Below are positions 11,505-23,232 of a stretch of DNA of 64,000 bases, piece after piece. The first letter of the stretch is position 1; each line of letters starts with the position of its first letter. The notes beneath the pieces were generated by a model. That model was not told the DNA's origin. It did no database searches and saw only the letters and a list, made by a program, of their open reading frames with translations. The stretch is from Steinernema hermaphroditum (lineage: Eukaryota; Nematoda; Chromadorea; Rhabditida; Steinernematidae): contig CM059621.1 in NCBI GenBank assembly GCA_030435675.1, forward strand, positions 16,740,001 through 16,804,000. Direction: 5' to 3'. Made by a program: the position numbers and the translations under genes.

Positions 11505-14480
11505 TAAAACAAAAACGGGTGATGAGAACTCGTGAAAGAGCCGTAAATAGTACGGGAGAAGCATCAGTATCTACATTAAATACGTCCCAATCATTTAGTC
11601 TCCAAATTGGAGATATATCAATGGCAAAACTAGAGCAGAAGCAGTTCGTGGTACGTAAACACGAAAGGAACAACAGGCGCGAAAGTCATCGAAAGGTTAT
11701 CGCGAAATTTGGCGACAACAAAAATGAACCGGTGCCGCAGGCCAAACTGCTGCCTTTTTCCTGCCCTCAGGGTGTTCGTGTTCTTGGCGGGACCACCCGG
11801 CCGATCTGCTTCCTCATCGAGGCCAACTTGCCCTTATATTTTTGACCGCCTACATTTCATTGAACGAAATTTTACAGTCATTTTGGCACTTACGATGGTG
11901 ATGGTTTATTTATGTTCACGAGACGTTGCAGAAGCGGAAGATTTTTGGATTTTGTTCGAAATTTGGGAAAGGACTGTGAGCTAATCCCCAGTCGCAGCTT
12001 CATTTTGGCCGTTAGGCCTTTCGTGTATTATTTTTTTTAGCCGGTAGGCTACTCGTGTGTTGCCGCCCGCAGGGCTACTTTCTGTATTTACTTTAATTTA
12101 CATGTTTTTAGAGAACTAAAATGGACACGTCGACAGAAGATTCGAAGGAGCTTGAGCGTGAGAACCAGCAGCTCACCGATGAGGTGCAACGTCTAGAAAG
12201 CGTGTAGAACAAGTAAGCTGAGGAGAAATAGGTGTGGCTTGACGATCGATTACCCAATCCGTCAGTCACAAACGAATTAACAACTGGGGAACATTCTCCG
12301 AAACGGGTTGTTTCGAAGGGTTTCTTTTGGCTAAACTCTGAGTGGAGCAGAAGCAAAGTCCATCGTCCCGAGAAATTTTCAGCTCTAGAAGCTCTAGAAA
12401 TTATTTTTCAGCTCTAGAAATTTTCAGCCTAGTCGACGTGTCCGACTTTTGGCGTGTCAGGACCCGAGATCCTCCCCTGTTGGACAGGCGGTTCTCTTGT
12501 AAGCCAAAGGATGGCCCATTTGGCGATATTTTCTGATCATTGAAATGATCTCCCCCAATCGTTCCGTTTTGTTGATGTCTGTCCACATAAATCGGATTAT
12601 TCTATTCGAAAACAACAGATTAGTGAAGGCAGAAAACCATCCGCATCTGACTCCGCTCTGTTCCTCGTGGCATCGTCTGTGCTCTTATAGAAAAACACTG
12701 AACGTTGAAATATCTCCGCTGTTTTCTTTTCCGTTTTGTTCCCGTCTAGACGTTTAAACAGGTTCTCTGCAAGGGATGTCCCGATATTTTCGTTGATCTT
12801 TTACATAGATCAAGCCCAAGATCTCCTCCCCCAAAGTATAGCAAAGTTCACTTCTGTGGTGGCCAATTCTCTAAAGTGACAAAAAGTGTTTATAGCACTT
12901 GTGCTGTTCTTCGTCGTTTACAGTGTTTACGGCACTCGTGAGATCCTTTAGAGTCCTTGAACAGTCAGAGTATGGTTGATTGCGCTTACTAGAAAGAAAT
13001 CCTATCTTCTGTAGGGCACGCGGAAATCCTACTAAATTCTTTTTATCCGACTCTTTTATTGCACCCGTCTAGACATCTAAACAGGTTCTTTGCAAAGAGG
13101 TGAGTGCAATATGTTGCAAAAGCTTTCAAGACACCCTTCCATGTCCGTGGTACCGCCCGGATCTGTACCTACCCAGATTCACCTTCTTATTCTAGAACCG
13201 TACGCCGGACTTCAATGTTTCACTCATTGAACTTAACTGAACCGAGATACTTTGAAACTGTCATTGTCCACCATTCTCGCTTCAAATGACCATTTCCATA
13301 CGAACAGTTTCCCCCTTAAACTTCCAGCGTCTTCAGTGAAACGGGTCAAGTGATATCCGGCACTAAACGAGAAACTGTTCTAGATAGCAATTGGAACATT
13401 ATAAGGCATCTCGTTCCTTCCGCTCGCGAACGGGGCTGTTTCTACTAGGAACTAAGACCTAGGAACGTCGACAATAGTATGCATGCAGGGTGCCCCCCAA
13501 AAGGGCACTATAGACAGAAGCGTAGCAGAAGTCATTCGGAAATTCAAAATGATGAGAGCGGTTGGTTTTGCTTCTGTTTGTTGTTTTACCGGTTGCATGT
13601 TTGTATTCTCTCAAAAATGACCTGCCTCATGTACCAGGGTGGCTAATTAAAAACCCAATGTGTAAAAACCCAATACGTACTCTTATGCAGGATGGCACAA
13701 AAAGGCTGGAATCTAGACTAAAGTCTAGAAATCCATTCAGAAATCACACCCGTAAGAGTGGTCGTTTTCTTTCGGTTTCCGACCGATCTCACGACTGTGT
13801 AGACGTACTCTTACAGGACTGTTCTCAGAAATGACTTTCCAGACTTCTGTCTAAAGTGCTCTTTTTTGAGAAACCCGAGTGGATCTAGACATATGTAGAA
13901 GGAGAGAGACTACAACGATAAACACCTCTTCAAATAAAGTTGATCAAAAGGAGGAGATTCCTAGGCGTTATAATTTCAATTCCAAGACTCCATATCTAGC
14001 GCTATACATGTAGACAATAATGTCAGCAGGCAAAACTGATGTCTGCGAAGTGCACGCCCTTCGCAGAACTGCGCCTTTCGGTCAAAGACCAATTTTCGAA
14101 ACCTCTTCGGGTTTATTTGGAAGCCGTCACATTCGATTATTTCGATTATTCGTTTACTTTTGAAGTTTAAAACCGGAACGGCGAGCTATGTGAGACATCA
14201 ATTACAGTAGTTAGGACTGGTTAGATTAACGGCTGCAGTGACCCTTAACTTAGCCGGGGCACATCGAACATGCTTTTAAATTGAGAAAGCATTCAAGCGT
14301 GACGAGAAACGAAAAATCCAGTTAAGTGAAAAATTACACAAATTCAAAAATTAAAATCAGTTTTGTGCGGAGTTGTGCATGTTTTTTGTTTGCACTTGCG
14401 CTCCATCGAAGAGTTTCCATCACGACGCTGACGATAAGACCCCGCCCCTCATCGACATAAATAGTTCCACTTGTTAGCAC
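11505..14480. other. Intergenic; small ORF remnant and repeats
   Basis: No gene is supported. At 12121-12207 (plus) a 28-codon frame, MDTSTEDSKELERENQQLTD..., looks like a coiled-coil fragment and stops; it may be a pseudogene scrap. A GCCGCCCGCAGGGCTAC element lies near 12062 (relatives near 32.08, 34.85 and 35.6 kb). Copies of a CGTCTAGACG...AAACAGGTTC repeat lie at about 12741-12774 and 13064-13097. Confidence 0.55.
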
Positions 14481-14499
14481 ACTCATCACAATTGCAGAA

Positions 14500-15445
14500 A
14501 TGTCCCGTTTCGCAGGAAAAGTCGCCATCGTGACCGGCTCGTCGAATGGAATCGGCCAGGCCGCCGCCGTCTTGTTGGCTTCCGAAGGCGCCTCTGTGAC
14601 CATCCACGGCAGATCTGAGGAGGGCCTGCAGGTGAGTCCTCCTTCTTGTCCACTCCACGTCCTTTTAGACGACCGAAAAACTGATTCTCGAGAAGGGAAT
14701 CCCCACGGAGAGGATTCTCTCTGTCCAAGGGGACATCAAAGACGACGAAACCATCAAGGAGTTGGTGGAAAGGACCCTGGAGAGATTTGGAAAAATCGAC
14801 GTTTTGGTGAACAACGCTGGAATTCGGAGTAAACCGGGCATGGCGGAGGAACTCGTCGAACAGTATGACCACATTCATGATGTTAACATCAAGAGGTAGG
14901 CCGAGAAAACGGGTTTCCAGGCGTGCACGTGCTTGTTCAGCATCATTAAACTGAACCATCTCGTCGAACCGCATCTCGAAAAGACCAAAGGAAACATCGT
15001 CAATGTGAGCAGTGTTGTTGCTCATGTCGCTGTAGGTTCATGCCCACACAAAATCACTATATCCCCGCTATGCAGTGCACATTCTACTTCTACGCTATGT
15101 CCAAGGCCGCCCTCGATCACTACATGAGAAGTAGGACCCACGAGTTGGCCAAGAAGGGCATCAGGATCAACAATGTCAAGTAGGGCATTAGGTGCTTTTT
15201 TTCAACTAACAGACGAGTTCAGTCCCGGCTACATATTCACCACGATTCTTCACAAACTCGGCTGGTCCGACGACGCGATCGAGAAGTGCTACGCGGACGT
15301 GGAAAAGTATGTGCCTCTGGGACGTCGCGGAACTGTCGAAGAAATCGGAAAGGCGATCGCCTTCTTGGCCAGCGAGGACGCCTCCTACATCACTGGAGTG
15401 GCGCTGTTGGCCGATGGAGGATTGTCTCAGGGTCATCCTTTGTAG
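14500..15445 (+). CDS. SDR-A: classical short-chain dehydrogenase/reductase (258 aa)
   Basis: Cytosolic-type NAD(P)-dependent oxidoreductase; substrate not predictable. Exons are 14500-14631, 14669-14895, 14941-15031, 15076-15179 and 15223-15445. Motifs are the cofactor-binding [10 protein letters not shown] near residue 10, VQGDIKD around residue 64, LVNNAG around residue 92, and the catalytic Ser (about 144, VSS), Tyr (about 156) and Lys (about 160) in [11 protein letters not shown], then PG and the C-terminal [20 protein letters not shown]. The start ATG follows TTGCAG by two bases, a possible trans-splice acceptor. Resembles nematode SDRs with the VTGSSNGIG and GRSxExL signatures. First and most isolated of six paralogues in this window. 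Confidence 0.9.
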
Positions 15446-16125
15446 ATATCTAAGAGAGTGAATGAAGGAGATACATATACATTGTAGTTATGGGCGAAAC
15501 ATGATGACTCTACATGTCACGAGTCATAGACCCGCCTGGAGTCCTGCTCCTGGACAGCTTCCCTCTGAACTCGGTCGGTTAGATCTCTTTTTACTCTTCT
15601 TGCTCCTTCCCTCTATCCTTTAGTTGGTGGTTCTATTAAAGGGTATAGTGTGGGAGAAAAGAAGTTCAGAGAGGCAATGAGAGTCCTGACAGGCACAAAG
15701 ACTCGCAAACCGGAATATTGCACCAGGAGTCTAAACTGCTACCAAAAAAGGCTACAGTTTATGGTGTGAGATCGCTTGGGAAGGCAATTGGGGGTCTTTC
15801 GTATCAAATCTTGTTGTGGATCACGCGCGTGCGTGTGCGTGCGTTTATAAAAACACAGAAATCTAGAAATCGAACTTCTTTTCGTTTCTTTTTATGCTCC
15901 CGTCTTGACGTGTAAACAGGTTCTCTGCAAAAGATGCTTTGATTTGATTCTCTGACCTTTTAGCCCATCACGCGAAAGAGATCTCTGGTCTGAAGATTAT
16001 CCAAAAATCATACGGTATGGACCTCCTTCTTATGTGCGTTATTTTGTCCTGGGTCATCCGAGCGGTCTCGAAACGATTGGCCTCCAGATCAGAGATCAGT
16101 AAGTTTAAATTATTTATTCAACAGT
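15446..16125. other. Spacer between SDR-A and SDR-B
   Basis: No coding signal. It contains one copy of the GTCTTGACG...AAACAGGTTC repeat at about 15898-15933. Confidence 0.5.
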
Positions 16126-17080
16126 TCACTCATAATCTGGCTTATTGGCAAACTGGCAAACACCTCCATCTGCTACTAAGGCTACTCCAGTGATGTAGGA
16201 AGCGTCGTCACTGGCCAAGAACGCTATCGGCTTGGCCATCTCTTCTGGAGTGCCTGGTCGAGCCATTGGGATTATTTTCGAATAACCCTTTCGGAATTTT
16301 TGCTGGTTTTCCTCGGAGATTCCAAGTTGCAGATGGAAGTTCGTTTCTACGAGGCCAGGACTGGAAAAGGGAACATTTAAACCGAATCATGGTGGCGATC
16401 CCTACTTGAGATTGTTGATCCTGATGCCCTTCTTGGCCAACTCGTGGGTTCTACTTCTCATGTAGTGGTCGAGGGCGGCTTTGGACATTCCGTACGGGAT
16501 GGTGGCCGGGCGCTAAAACAAGACATCATAGAAAACAGGAAGAAAAGACTAACAGGCAGGATTCCAGCAATACTGCTGACATTGACGATGCTTCCTTTCG
16601 TCTTTTCAAGGTGAGGCTCGGCCAGTTGGATTAGTTTCAATATACTAATGTGTATTTAGTCGTTTATGGATAGAATCTCGTTACCTTTTAATGTTGATCT
16701 CATGAATATAATCATAAGCATCAATTGAATTCCTATCCTGTCCTGGCTTGCCTCCCAATCCTGCCGAGTTGACCAAAACATCGATTTTTCCGAATCGCTC
16801 GAGGGTCTTTTCCACTAAGTTTTTGGTCGTCTTCTCATCTTCAATGTCCCCTTGGACGGAGAGAATCCTCTCGGAGGGGATTCCCTTATCGAGAATCAGG
16901 TTTTCGGTCGTCTAAAAGGACATAGAGGGGACAAGAAGGAGGACTCACCTCCAGGCCCTCCTCAGATCTGCCGTGGATGGTCACAGAGGCGCCTTCGGAA
17001 GCCAACAAGACGGCGGTGGCTTGGCCGATTCCATTCGAAGAGCCGGTCACAATGGCGACTTTGTTAACAAAACGGGACAT
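16126..17080 (-). CDS. SDR-B: short-chain dehydrogenase/reductase (263 aa)
   Basis: Paralogue of SDR-A on the minus strand. Exons are 17080-16949, 16911-16685, 16644-16554, 16512-16406 and 16360-16126. Cofactor motif [10 protein letters not shown]; the NNAG motif reads NSAG (Asn to Ser); catalytic Ser in VNVSS, Tyr and Lys in [11 protein letters not shown]. The C-terminus ends NKPDYE, as in SDR-F. Exon 2 bases from GAAGATGAG to AAAATCGATGTTTTGGT are identical or nearly so to SDR-D. Its upstream region (17081-17230) is highly similar to that of SDR-F at about 29690-29834, including a CTTCAG acceptor two bases before the ATG. Four of its introns are 37-47 nt. Confidence 0.9.
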
Positions 17081-17881
17081 TTCTGAAGTCAAATAGGCAA
17101 TCGATGTATTCACAAAAAGAAGCTCGCGTCGTGACGAGAAGAGGGAGAGGCAAAGAGCGGCGTTGTTGATGTTGTTCTCAGATCGATAGCGTAGTTTGTA
17201 GCGATCTCTGTTGTTCAATCGATAGGAGCTATTTATCACACATCATGTGTTTGCTCATAAGCGCACTTTTGAAACGTTGCCCTTCTTCACAAACCACTGT
17301 ACCCCCTCATGTTGAAGACACCATAGATGAATGCGAGAAAAAACAGTGGGAAAATTTGGCCGAGATGGATGCAGCTCTCATTGGAGGTGTGGTCCAAATG
17401 GTGGCTGAGCGCCACCTGGAGATTCAGCCACCGATAGCATTTTCGGAGATCTGAGAAAGGGCTATCTAAGAGTGCAATCCCAGTACAGCTTAGGAAAAAT
17501 CGGATGAGACCCTCTCGGGTTGAACAGCATTTTATGACCGCTATCTATGTTGATGACGTCGGAGGTGCTTCACGAAATTACAACCGTATCCGACCCGAAC
17601 TGATGGGATCAGCGTGCTCTACTCTGATGCTGTGCTCTGATCCTTTGCCGAAGCCAGAAGAAAACCGGCGACTACGGAGTGACAATGTGGTTCTAGCCAT
17701 GTGATGTATAAAGCTGTTATTGATCATCGTGTCCACAAGTTGGTCAAGAAGTGAATGCAGATTGACCGTCCGATTTTGATACCCTTTTCCAGTCCTGGCC
17801 CTGTCATATGGGTTGACGAAGCTGTCATAAGACGGATGAAACGCACAGAAACAAAGAAGTGTCCCTCTTGAAATATTTTAT
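17081..17881. other. SDR-B upstream region and repeat fragment
   Basis: The part next to SDR-B (to about 17230) is shared with SDR-F and probably includes its promoter. The stretch about 17560-17690 resembles the 3' part of the repeat at 54.7-54.85 kb. No further gene seen. Confidence 0.5.
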
Positions 17882-18845
17882 CTACTTCGATCCGTAAAGA
17901 GTTGTAGTTACAGACTGACAAACACCACCATCGGCCACGAGAGCCACTCCAGTGATGTAGGAGGCGTCGTCGCTGGCCAAGAAAGCGATCGGTTTTGCGA
18001 TCTCTTCTGAAGCGCCTGTTCGTCCAAGAGGGATCAGATGGGACATGTCACTGCGGAACTGATTTTGCGCCTCCTTGCTGAGACCGATTTGGAGATGGAA
18101 GTTGGTTTCAATGAGGCCAGGACTAAGCAGCTCCATTACTATCATAAAATAATGAACAGATCTCACTTGACGTTGTTGATTCTGATGCCCTTCTTGGCCA
18201 GTTCCTGCGTTCTGCACCTCATATAGTGGTCGAGGGCGGCCTTGGACATGGCATAGGGCTCCGTTCCGGGTCTCTAAACAGTCGTAATGCCCTGTGCTAG
18301 GTGGAAGGGCTTACGGGAATGATAGCAGCGATGCTGCTCACATTGACGATGTTTCCTCTGGTCTTTTCGAGGTGAGATTCGGTCAGGTGAATCAGCTTTA
18401 AAATACTGAAAACAGAGGATTTTTTGATAGGAATGGAATTTAGCGTAACCTCTTAATATTAACGCCATGGATATAGTCATAGGCCTCCATGGAACTCCGA
18501 TCCATTCCAGGTTTGCCTCCAAGGCCTGCATTATTCACCAAAATGTCGATTTTTCCGAATCGCTCGACGGTCTTTTCTACTAAATTTTTGGTCGTCTTCT
18601 CGTCTTCAATATCCCCTTGGACAGAGAGGATCCTCTCGGAGGGGATTCCCCTGTCGAGAATCAGTTTTTCGGTCGTCTAAAAGGACGTGGAGGGGACAAG
18701 AAGGAGCACTCACCTTCAGGCCCTCCTCAGATCTGCCGTGGATGGTCACAAAGGCGCCTTCGGAAGCCAACAAGACGGCAGCGGCCTGGCCGATTCCATT
18801 CGACGAGCCGGTCACAATGGCGACTTTTCCAGCGAAACGAAACAT
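17882..18845 (-). CDS. SDR-C: short-chain dehydrogenase/reductase (265 aa)
   Basis: Exons are 18845-18714, 18676-18450, 18405-18315, 18273-18167 and 18122-17882, all phases consistent. Motifs are [39 protein letters not shown] and NPGL; catalytic Tyr and Lys are about residues 157 and 161. The terminal extension ([10 protein letters not shown]) differs from its paralogues. In exon 1 one Ser of the SEGASVT segment is Phe. The ATG follows a TTGCAG acceptor. The gene lies head-to-tail with SDR-B, about 800 bp upstream of it on the same strand. Confidence 0.9.
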
Positions 18846-20138
18846 TTCTGCAACACGGAGTTCGCTGTAAACAAGCGCACTCTATCGATATGGTGATCGA
18901 CGTGAAGGACACTCTCCGAAAGGAGAGCATTGAGCACAGCCACACGCATTTTTTATCGCCGCATCGACGATGACACCTCCTAAACTATGATCACACCACG
19001 TCGCGTTGCTCGCTTTAAATAGGCTTTTCCTCGAATGTTACACTCTTTTTGAAATGTGCAAACAAGTCGACTTCGCCGTCAGTACCATTTTTCGGAAAAA
19101 AGAAGCCTAAGGATGTGAAACAAAGGGCAGCAAACCATACACGTCAAGACGTCATCGATGGGGCGTTAACCAAGAAATTCCGTAAATGGCGAATGTAGTG
19201 AAGACAGGAGCCTTCAAAATCAGTCATAAGTAACGGATTAGAAAAGAGAGAAATGTTGTGGAAGACTGTTTTGGAAGAAACTATCCAGTCCTATGGGGGT
19301 AACGGCGCAGCTGGTATGATCTGCTTAACCGGCTGAGTCGGCTAATCAACAAATCGGTTTGCTATTTTTGCAAAGATGTTTCTTCAGACAAGTTATTTTT
19401 AGTTTTTTTAGTAAATAGGTAATACTTATTTCTGAATATGAACCGAAACTAAAGAAATTCTGTTCATCTGATAACATAGGTCGCTGAATATTCGGGCAGG
19501 TTCTTTCTTCAATAAATATGCTCCAACAAACAAAAATTTTCTTCAATATACCGAACTCTAAGGAAGAAAACTCATTTTTAAATTTTGGTCACAAAATTGA
19601 CTTTCCTGGGCACAAACTGAACAAGGAAGTGTTGAAATGATGTCATTGTTTTTCATCCAACGCGCGTGCACCAGTTGTCTAGACGTCTAAACAGGTTCGC
19701 TGCAAAGAAGTATCCACCTCGTGTTGCAAAAATTTGTGACACCATCGGAAGGCACATATGAATCGTTGATCGTCGATCATGAAATATCGACAAAACGTAC
19801 ACTGTACCGTATTTTATCCCTTCCTTGCGGTCGGGAATCCAAAAATTGAGATAAACTCATAAAGCGAGTCGACGCACGGAATTCTTTAGTAAAAGGCGAA
19901 AGAATTTCTCGGTTAACTGCGTCAACTCCAGAGACTGACAATCGGTCTCGGGGCAGAGACCCCATGCAAATGAAACTGTCTGAGGGGAGCGGTGCGACGT
20001 GTCTGCAACAGAGAAGGCAGAGAACTGTTGCTGGAAGTGTGAAATGTTTCATTCCGTGGACAGATAAAACTACAGAAAAGTTTCCAAGATTCTCGAGACA
20101 TTTCTGGACAAATGCACTCCCCCTAGTATTATGTTGCA
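18846..20138. other. Intergenic; repeat copy at 19676-19708
   Basis: No supported gene. It includes a GTCTAGACG...AAACAGGTTC repeat copy, and near 19327-19350 a GGCTGAGTCGGCTAATC stretch like the inside of the hAT-like element at 27.3 kb. Confidence 0.45.
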
Positions 20139-20210
20139 TCCTCGGTAGTATAGTGGTGAGTATCCGCGCCTGTCACGTGCGAGACCCGGGTTCGATTCCC
20201 GGCCGGGGAG
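20139..20210 (+). tRNA. tRNA-Asp (anticodon GTC)
   Basis: All 72 bases fold as a standard tRNA. The acceptor stem TCCTCGG pairs with CCGGGGA, with one T-G wobble; the discriminator base is G. The anticodon stem and loop are CGCGC-CTGTCAC-GTGCG with anticodon GTC at 20172-20174, and the T-arm is CCGGG-TTCGATT-CCCGG. The internal promoter boxes are intact (TAGTATAGTGGTGAG and GGTTCGATTCC). A T5 run at 20216-20220 is a Pol III terminator. No intron and no CCA. It is unlike the degenerate tRNA-like repeats elsewhere in the window. Confidence 0.95.
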
Positions 20211-20215
20211 TAATC

Positions 20216-20220
20216 TTTTT
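20216..20220 (+). terminator. Pol III terminator of tRNA-Asp
   Basis: Five T bases lie six bases after the tRNA's last base. Confidence 0.7.
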
Positions 20221-21310
20221 GTAGTGCTCCGTTCGCGCCTTCTTTTTCTTTATCGTATCAAGCTAGGGACTTTTCGCACATTCGTCGCTGCGCCACAAAC
20301 CGACACAAAAGCCGCTCTTTCCGGGGGCACTTTCTGCCAGATACCACGACGTGTGAGCAGCATTAAAACGAAGGCGTACCTACCGTATATTCCTGAAAGA
20401 CGAGAACTTCGCCGACAAGATGATGATTATATAGATTGGCGACTATCCTGTGGACACGACCTTCAGGTAGCGTCTAGCGCAGTAGACTGTCTAACACCAT
20501 TGTTTGCAGACATACGTGGCTTTTGACGTGTCCCATGCCACAACTTAGCCATCTTCAGAGTTGTCCTTACTCGGTCGACGAAAATGGCTTCTTGGCGAGA
20601 CGGTAGATCTACGGCTTCCTGGTGTTCCAGGCCTTCTGGGAGTCGGGGCAATCAAACGATGGCCGAGAACGACCGCTCACTCAACTCATTTCTGAGAGAG
20701 CGAGTGGACGATCCGAGTAGTCGCTACTGACACAAATGAAAGATCCCATACAGCGTCTAATATGTCTATACAGCGTCTATGTTTTAAGAAGCAGACAAGA
20801 AACAGAAGAGCCGGGAAAACACAGTGTGATATTCTTTGGCGCAAGAGTGAAAGGTTTCAAGTCTCAAATTTGAAAACTCTCGTCTCGCACAGCCCTGATA
20901 AGGATGAGTTTTCAGTTGGTGCCTTCTGGTTGTTGAGGGCAAACCCAGACATGCCTTCAACCCAATGTCAACCCAGCCCCACGACACCGGTATGTGACTA
21001 AGAAAATTTGACAGATTCCTAAAAGATAGGCGGTAGGCGACTAAACAATGACCAAGAACGACCGCTCACTCAACTCATTTCTGAGACCGATCGCTGGGGA
21101 CACAAATGAAAGATCGAGTTATTCTCGGATATGAGATTATCACAACAATCCGGACTTCCTTTAGGACCCTTAGACGAGTTGTTTGATAAAAAAATATGTA
21201 GCTAGCAGTTCCAACTTCACGAAGGATCATGATGGTAAAGCGATGAGAGTCGTGCGGCATCGCTTTTGAATTTTTGGCATGGCAAGGTGCCGACCATGCA
21301 TTACTCTATA
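20221..21310. other. Intergenic with SPEGLEHQ-family repeat pieces
   Basis: Segments at about 20585-20750 and 21045-21115 contain CGACCGCTCACTCAACTCAT and GACACAAATGAAAGATC, shared with 2.4, 43.3 and 54.4 kb. No supported gene. Confidence 0.5.
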
Positions 21311-21313
21311 AGC

Positions 21314-21320
21314 TATAAAA
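21314..21320 (+). promoter_or_regulatory. TATA box of the cathepsin gene
   Basis: TATAAAA lies 57 bases before the ATG of the protease gene, and no splice acceptor lies between them. This gene probably has its own capped short 5' UTR, unlike the SDR genes. Confidence 0.55.
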
Positions 21321-21376
21321 GCTTCAAACATTTCCTTATAATCATATTTACACCTGTTGGCTGTCTATAACTTGCC

Positions 21377-22623
21377 ATGAAGACGATATACATCATCATC
21401 GCTCTTCTCGCAATCGCTCACACCTTGAAGATCACACAAGATGCCCACGACGATTGGGAGACTTTTAAGGCGACACACAGTGAGTCACTCCCGTCAAGCT
21501 CAATATCATAACCTCCTTTTCTTTAGAAAAGACCTACGTGAACGACAAAGATGAGTCCGACCACAAGCGCCACTTCTTCGCGAACCGAATGTTCACCTCT
21601 ATGACGGGAGGCCACCTCAACAAACTGGCCGATTTGAGTCCCGAAGAATACAAGAAGATGAACGGGTTCCGGATGCCTCCGAAGAATTATCTTTTGAAGA
21701 CGAGTCGATTCAAGGCTGCCTCCGACGCTTCGGTTCCTGACGCGATCGACTGGCGCGAGCACGGATACGTCACCGACGTCAAGGACCAGGGACAGTGCGG
21801 AAGCTGCTGGAGTTTCAGTTCCACCGGCGCTCTGGAAGGACAGCAGAAACGAGTCAGTGGAAAGCTGGTCTCCCTCTCCGAGCAGAATCTCGTCGAATGT
21901 TCAAAGGGGTACGGTAGCGAAGGCGGCAATCCGGGACTTCAAGGATGTGACGGCGGCATTATGCACCTCGCTTTCGCGTTTATCAAAGAAGAAGGCGGCG
22001 TCGACACTGAAGAGAGCTATCCCTACACCGGCAACGACAGCGCCGTGTGCAAGTTCAAAACGGATACGGTAGGAGCCACCGACGACGGAATGGTGATGAT
22101 CCCCGAGGGCGACGAGGAGGCACTGAAGGCGGCCGTGGCCACTGTAGGGCCAATTTCTGTCGCCATCGACGCCAGCCACAGAAGCTTCCAGTTCGCCGGC
22201 AAAGGCGTCTACTACGAACCCATGTGCTCCGACCAGCAGCTGAACCACGCGGTCCTCGTCGTGGGGTACGGTACCGATCCCGTGGAAGGCGACTTCTGGC
22301 TGGTGAAGAACAGCTGGGGCACGGAGTGGGCCGATGCTGGATACATTCGGATGGCGCGCAACCGCAACAATCACTGTGGAATCGCCACAGTCGCCGTTTA
22401 TCCAGTGGTCAAGTCGGAGGACGCTCCTGCAGAACCTGCCCAGTTAGTTGCTCCTGAGTACGACTATACCGTTGTGATTCGACTGGACTTCACGTCGATC
22501 GTCATCGTCGGCTACTTCATCACCTTCTTCGCTCTGCTCTTCCTTATTTTCAAATGTGGACACGACCGCTATATCGTGACTAAGAATCTGGACGCTTTCG
22601 AAAATCCGAACTTCAAGTTCTGA
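21377..22623 (+). CDS. Cathepsin-L-like cysteine protease with C-terminal membrane anchor (399 aa)
   Basis: Papain-family (C1A) protease. Two exons, 21377-21479 and 21527-22623. Residues 1-18 form a signal peptide ([17 protein letters not shown]). The propeptide has a [16 protein letters not shown] stretch like the usual GxNxFxD motif. The mature domain begins near 104 (VPDAIDWRE). Catalytic residues are Cys128 in QCGSCWSF, His275 in [11 protein letters not shown] and Asn296 in KNSWG, with the oxyanion Gln in DQGQCG. The mature domain ends about residue 328, but the chain continues: an acidic/Pro linker, then a hydrophobic segment at about 357-378 ([20 protein letters not shown]), then a 20-residue tail beginning KCGHDRY. 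So it is predicted to be a type I membrane protein with its catalytic domain in the lumen or outside the cell. Most cathepsin L proteins end at the mature domain. AATAAA at 22658 follows the stop. Confidence 0.93.
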
Positions 22624-22657
22624 AAGTGAAAGTGTTTGTGTTCTGGTTAAGTGTAGC

Positions 22658-22663
22658 AATAAA
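22658..22663 (+). terminator. Polyadenylation signal of the cathepsin gene
   Basis: AATAAA lies 35 bases after the stop codon. Confidence 0.6.
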
Positions 22664-23232
22664 AAACTCCGTGCAATGTTCGTTTCCTTCTTGTTGCAAA
22701 AGTAGTCCTCATCTAGCGAGAGCACCTTCTGATGTGTCAGGCACCTAGCGGGTTCAAACTTTGGGGATTAGCGCCTATACTAGCCACTCGGGCTGCCTTC
22801 GACACCGTTCACGTCTAGGTAATGCTTAATGCTGACGACTACATAGTACCTAACAACAGAAGTACCCGTTCCACTGCATAGACGCAATGGCATAAACATG
22901 GCTTTTTCGAGCCCTTTGTCTAACAAAATCAGAAGTTGAAAATGGGACGCTACAGGCTTATAGTATAAACTTGAAATCTTTTACGGTCTCCAACTCGATC
23001 ATCTTGAATCTGCGCGAAGTAACGAACGATCTCGTCTTCCGCAATATCGCCGAATTGACGAATTGTATACCGGTTTGAGGGATAGGGTGCCACGAAATCG
23101 CAGCATATAGTTCACTTTGTGCTCCATTTGAATATTTGGTTTTGTAATCTCAAACACTTTGATGACAGGAAAATATGTGTCCCGTCGCGTGGAATTTGAA
23201 AGACCAAAGAACGTTTGGATTTGAGAAAATAC

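Noticed and set aside
11084..11845. Longest plus-strand open frame opposite nap-1 (253 codons)
   Set aside because: Antisense to nap-1 exons; no motif, and it crosses introns of nap-1.
13562..13834. Open frame with a hydrophobic N-terminus like a signal peptide
   Set aside because: No splice context, no motif, and no codon bias like the real exons; probably chance.
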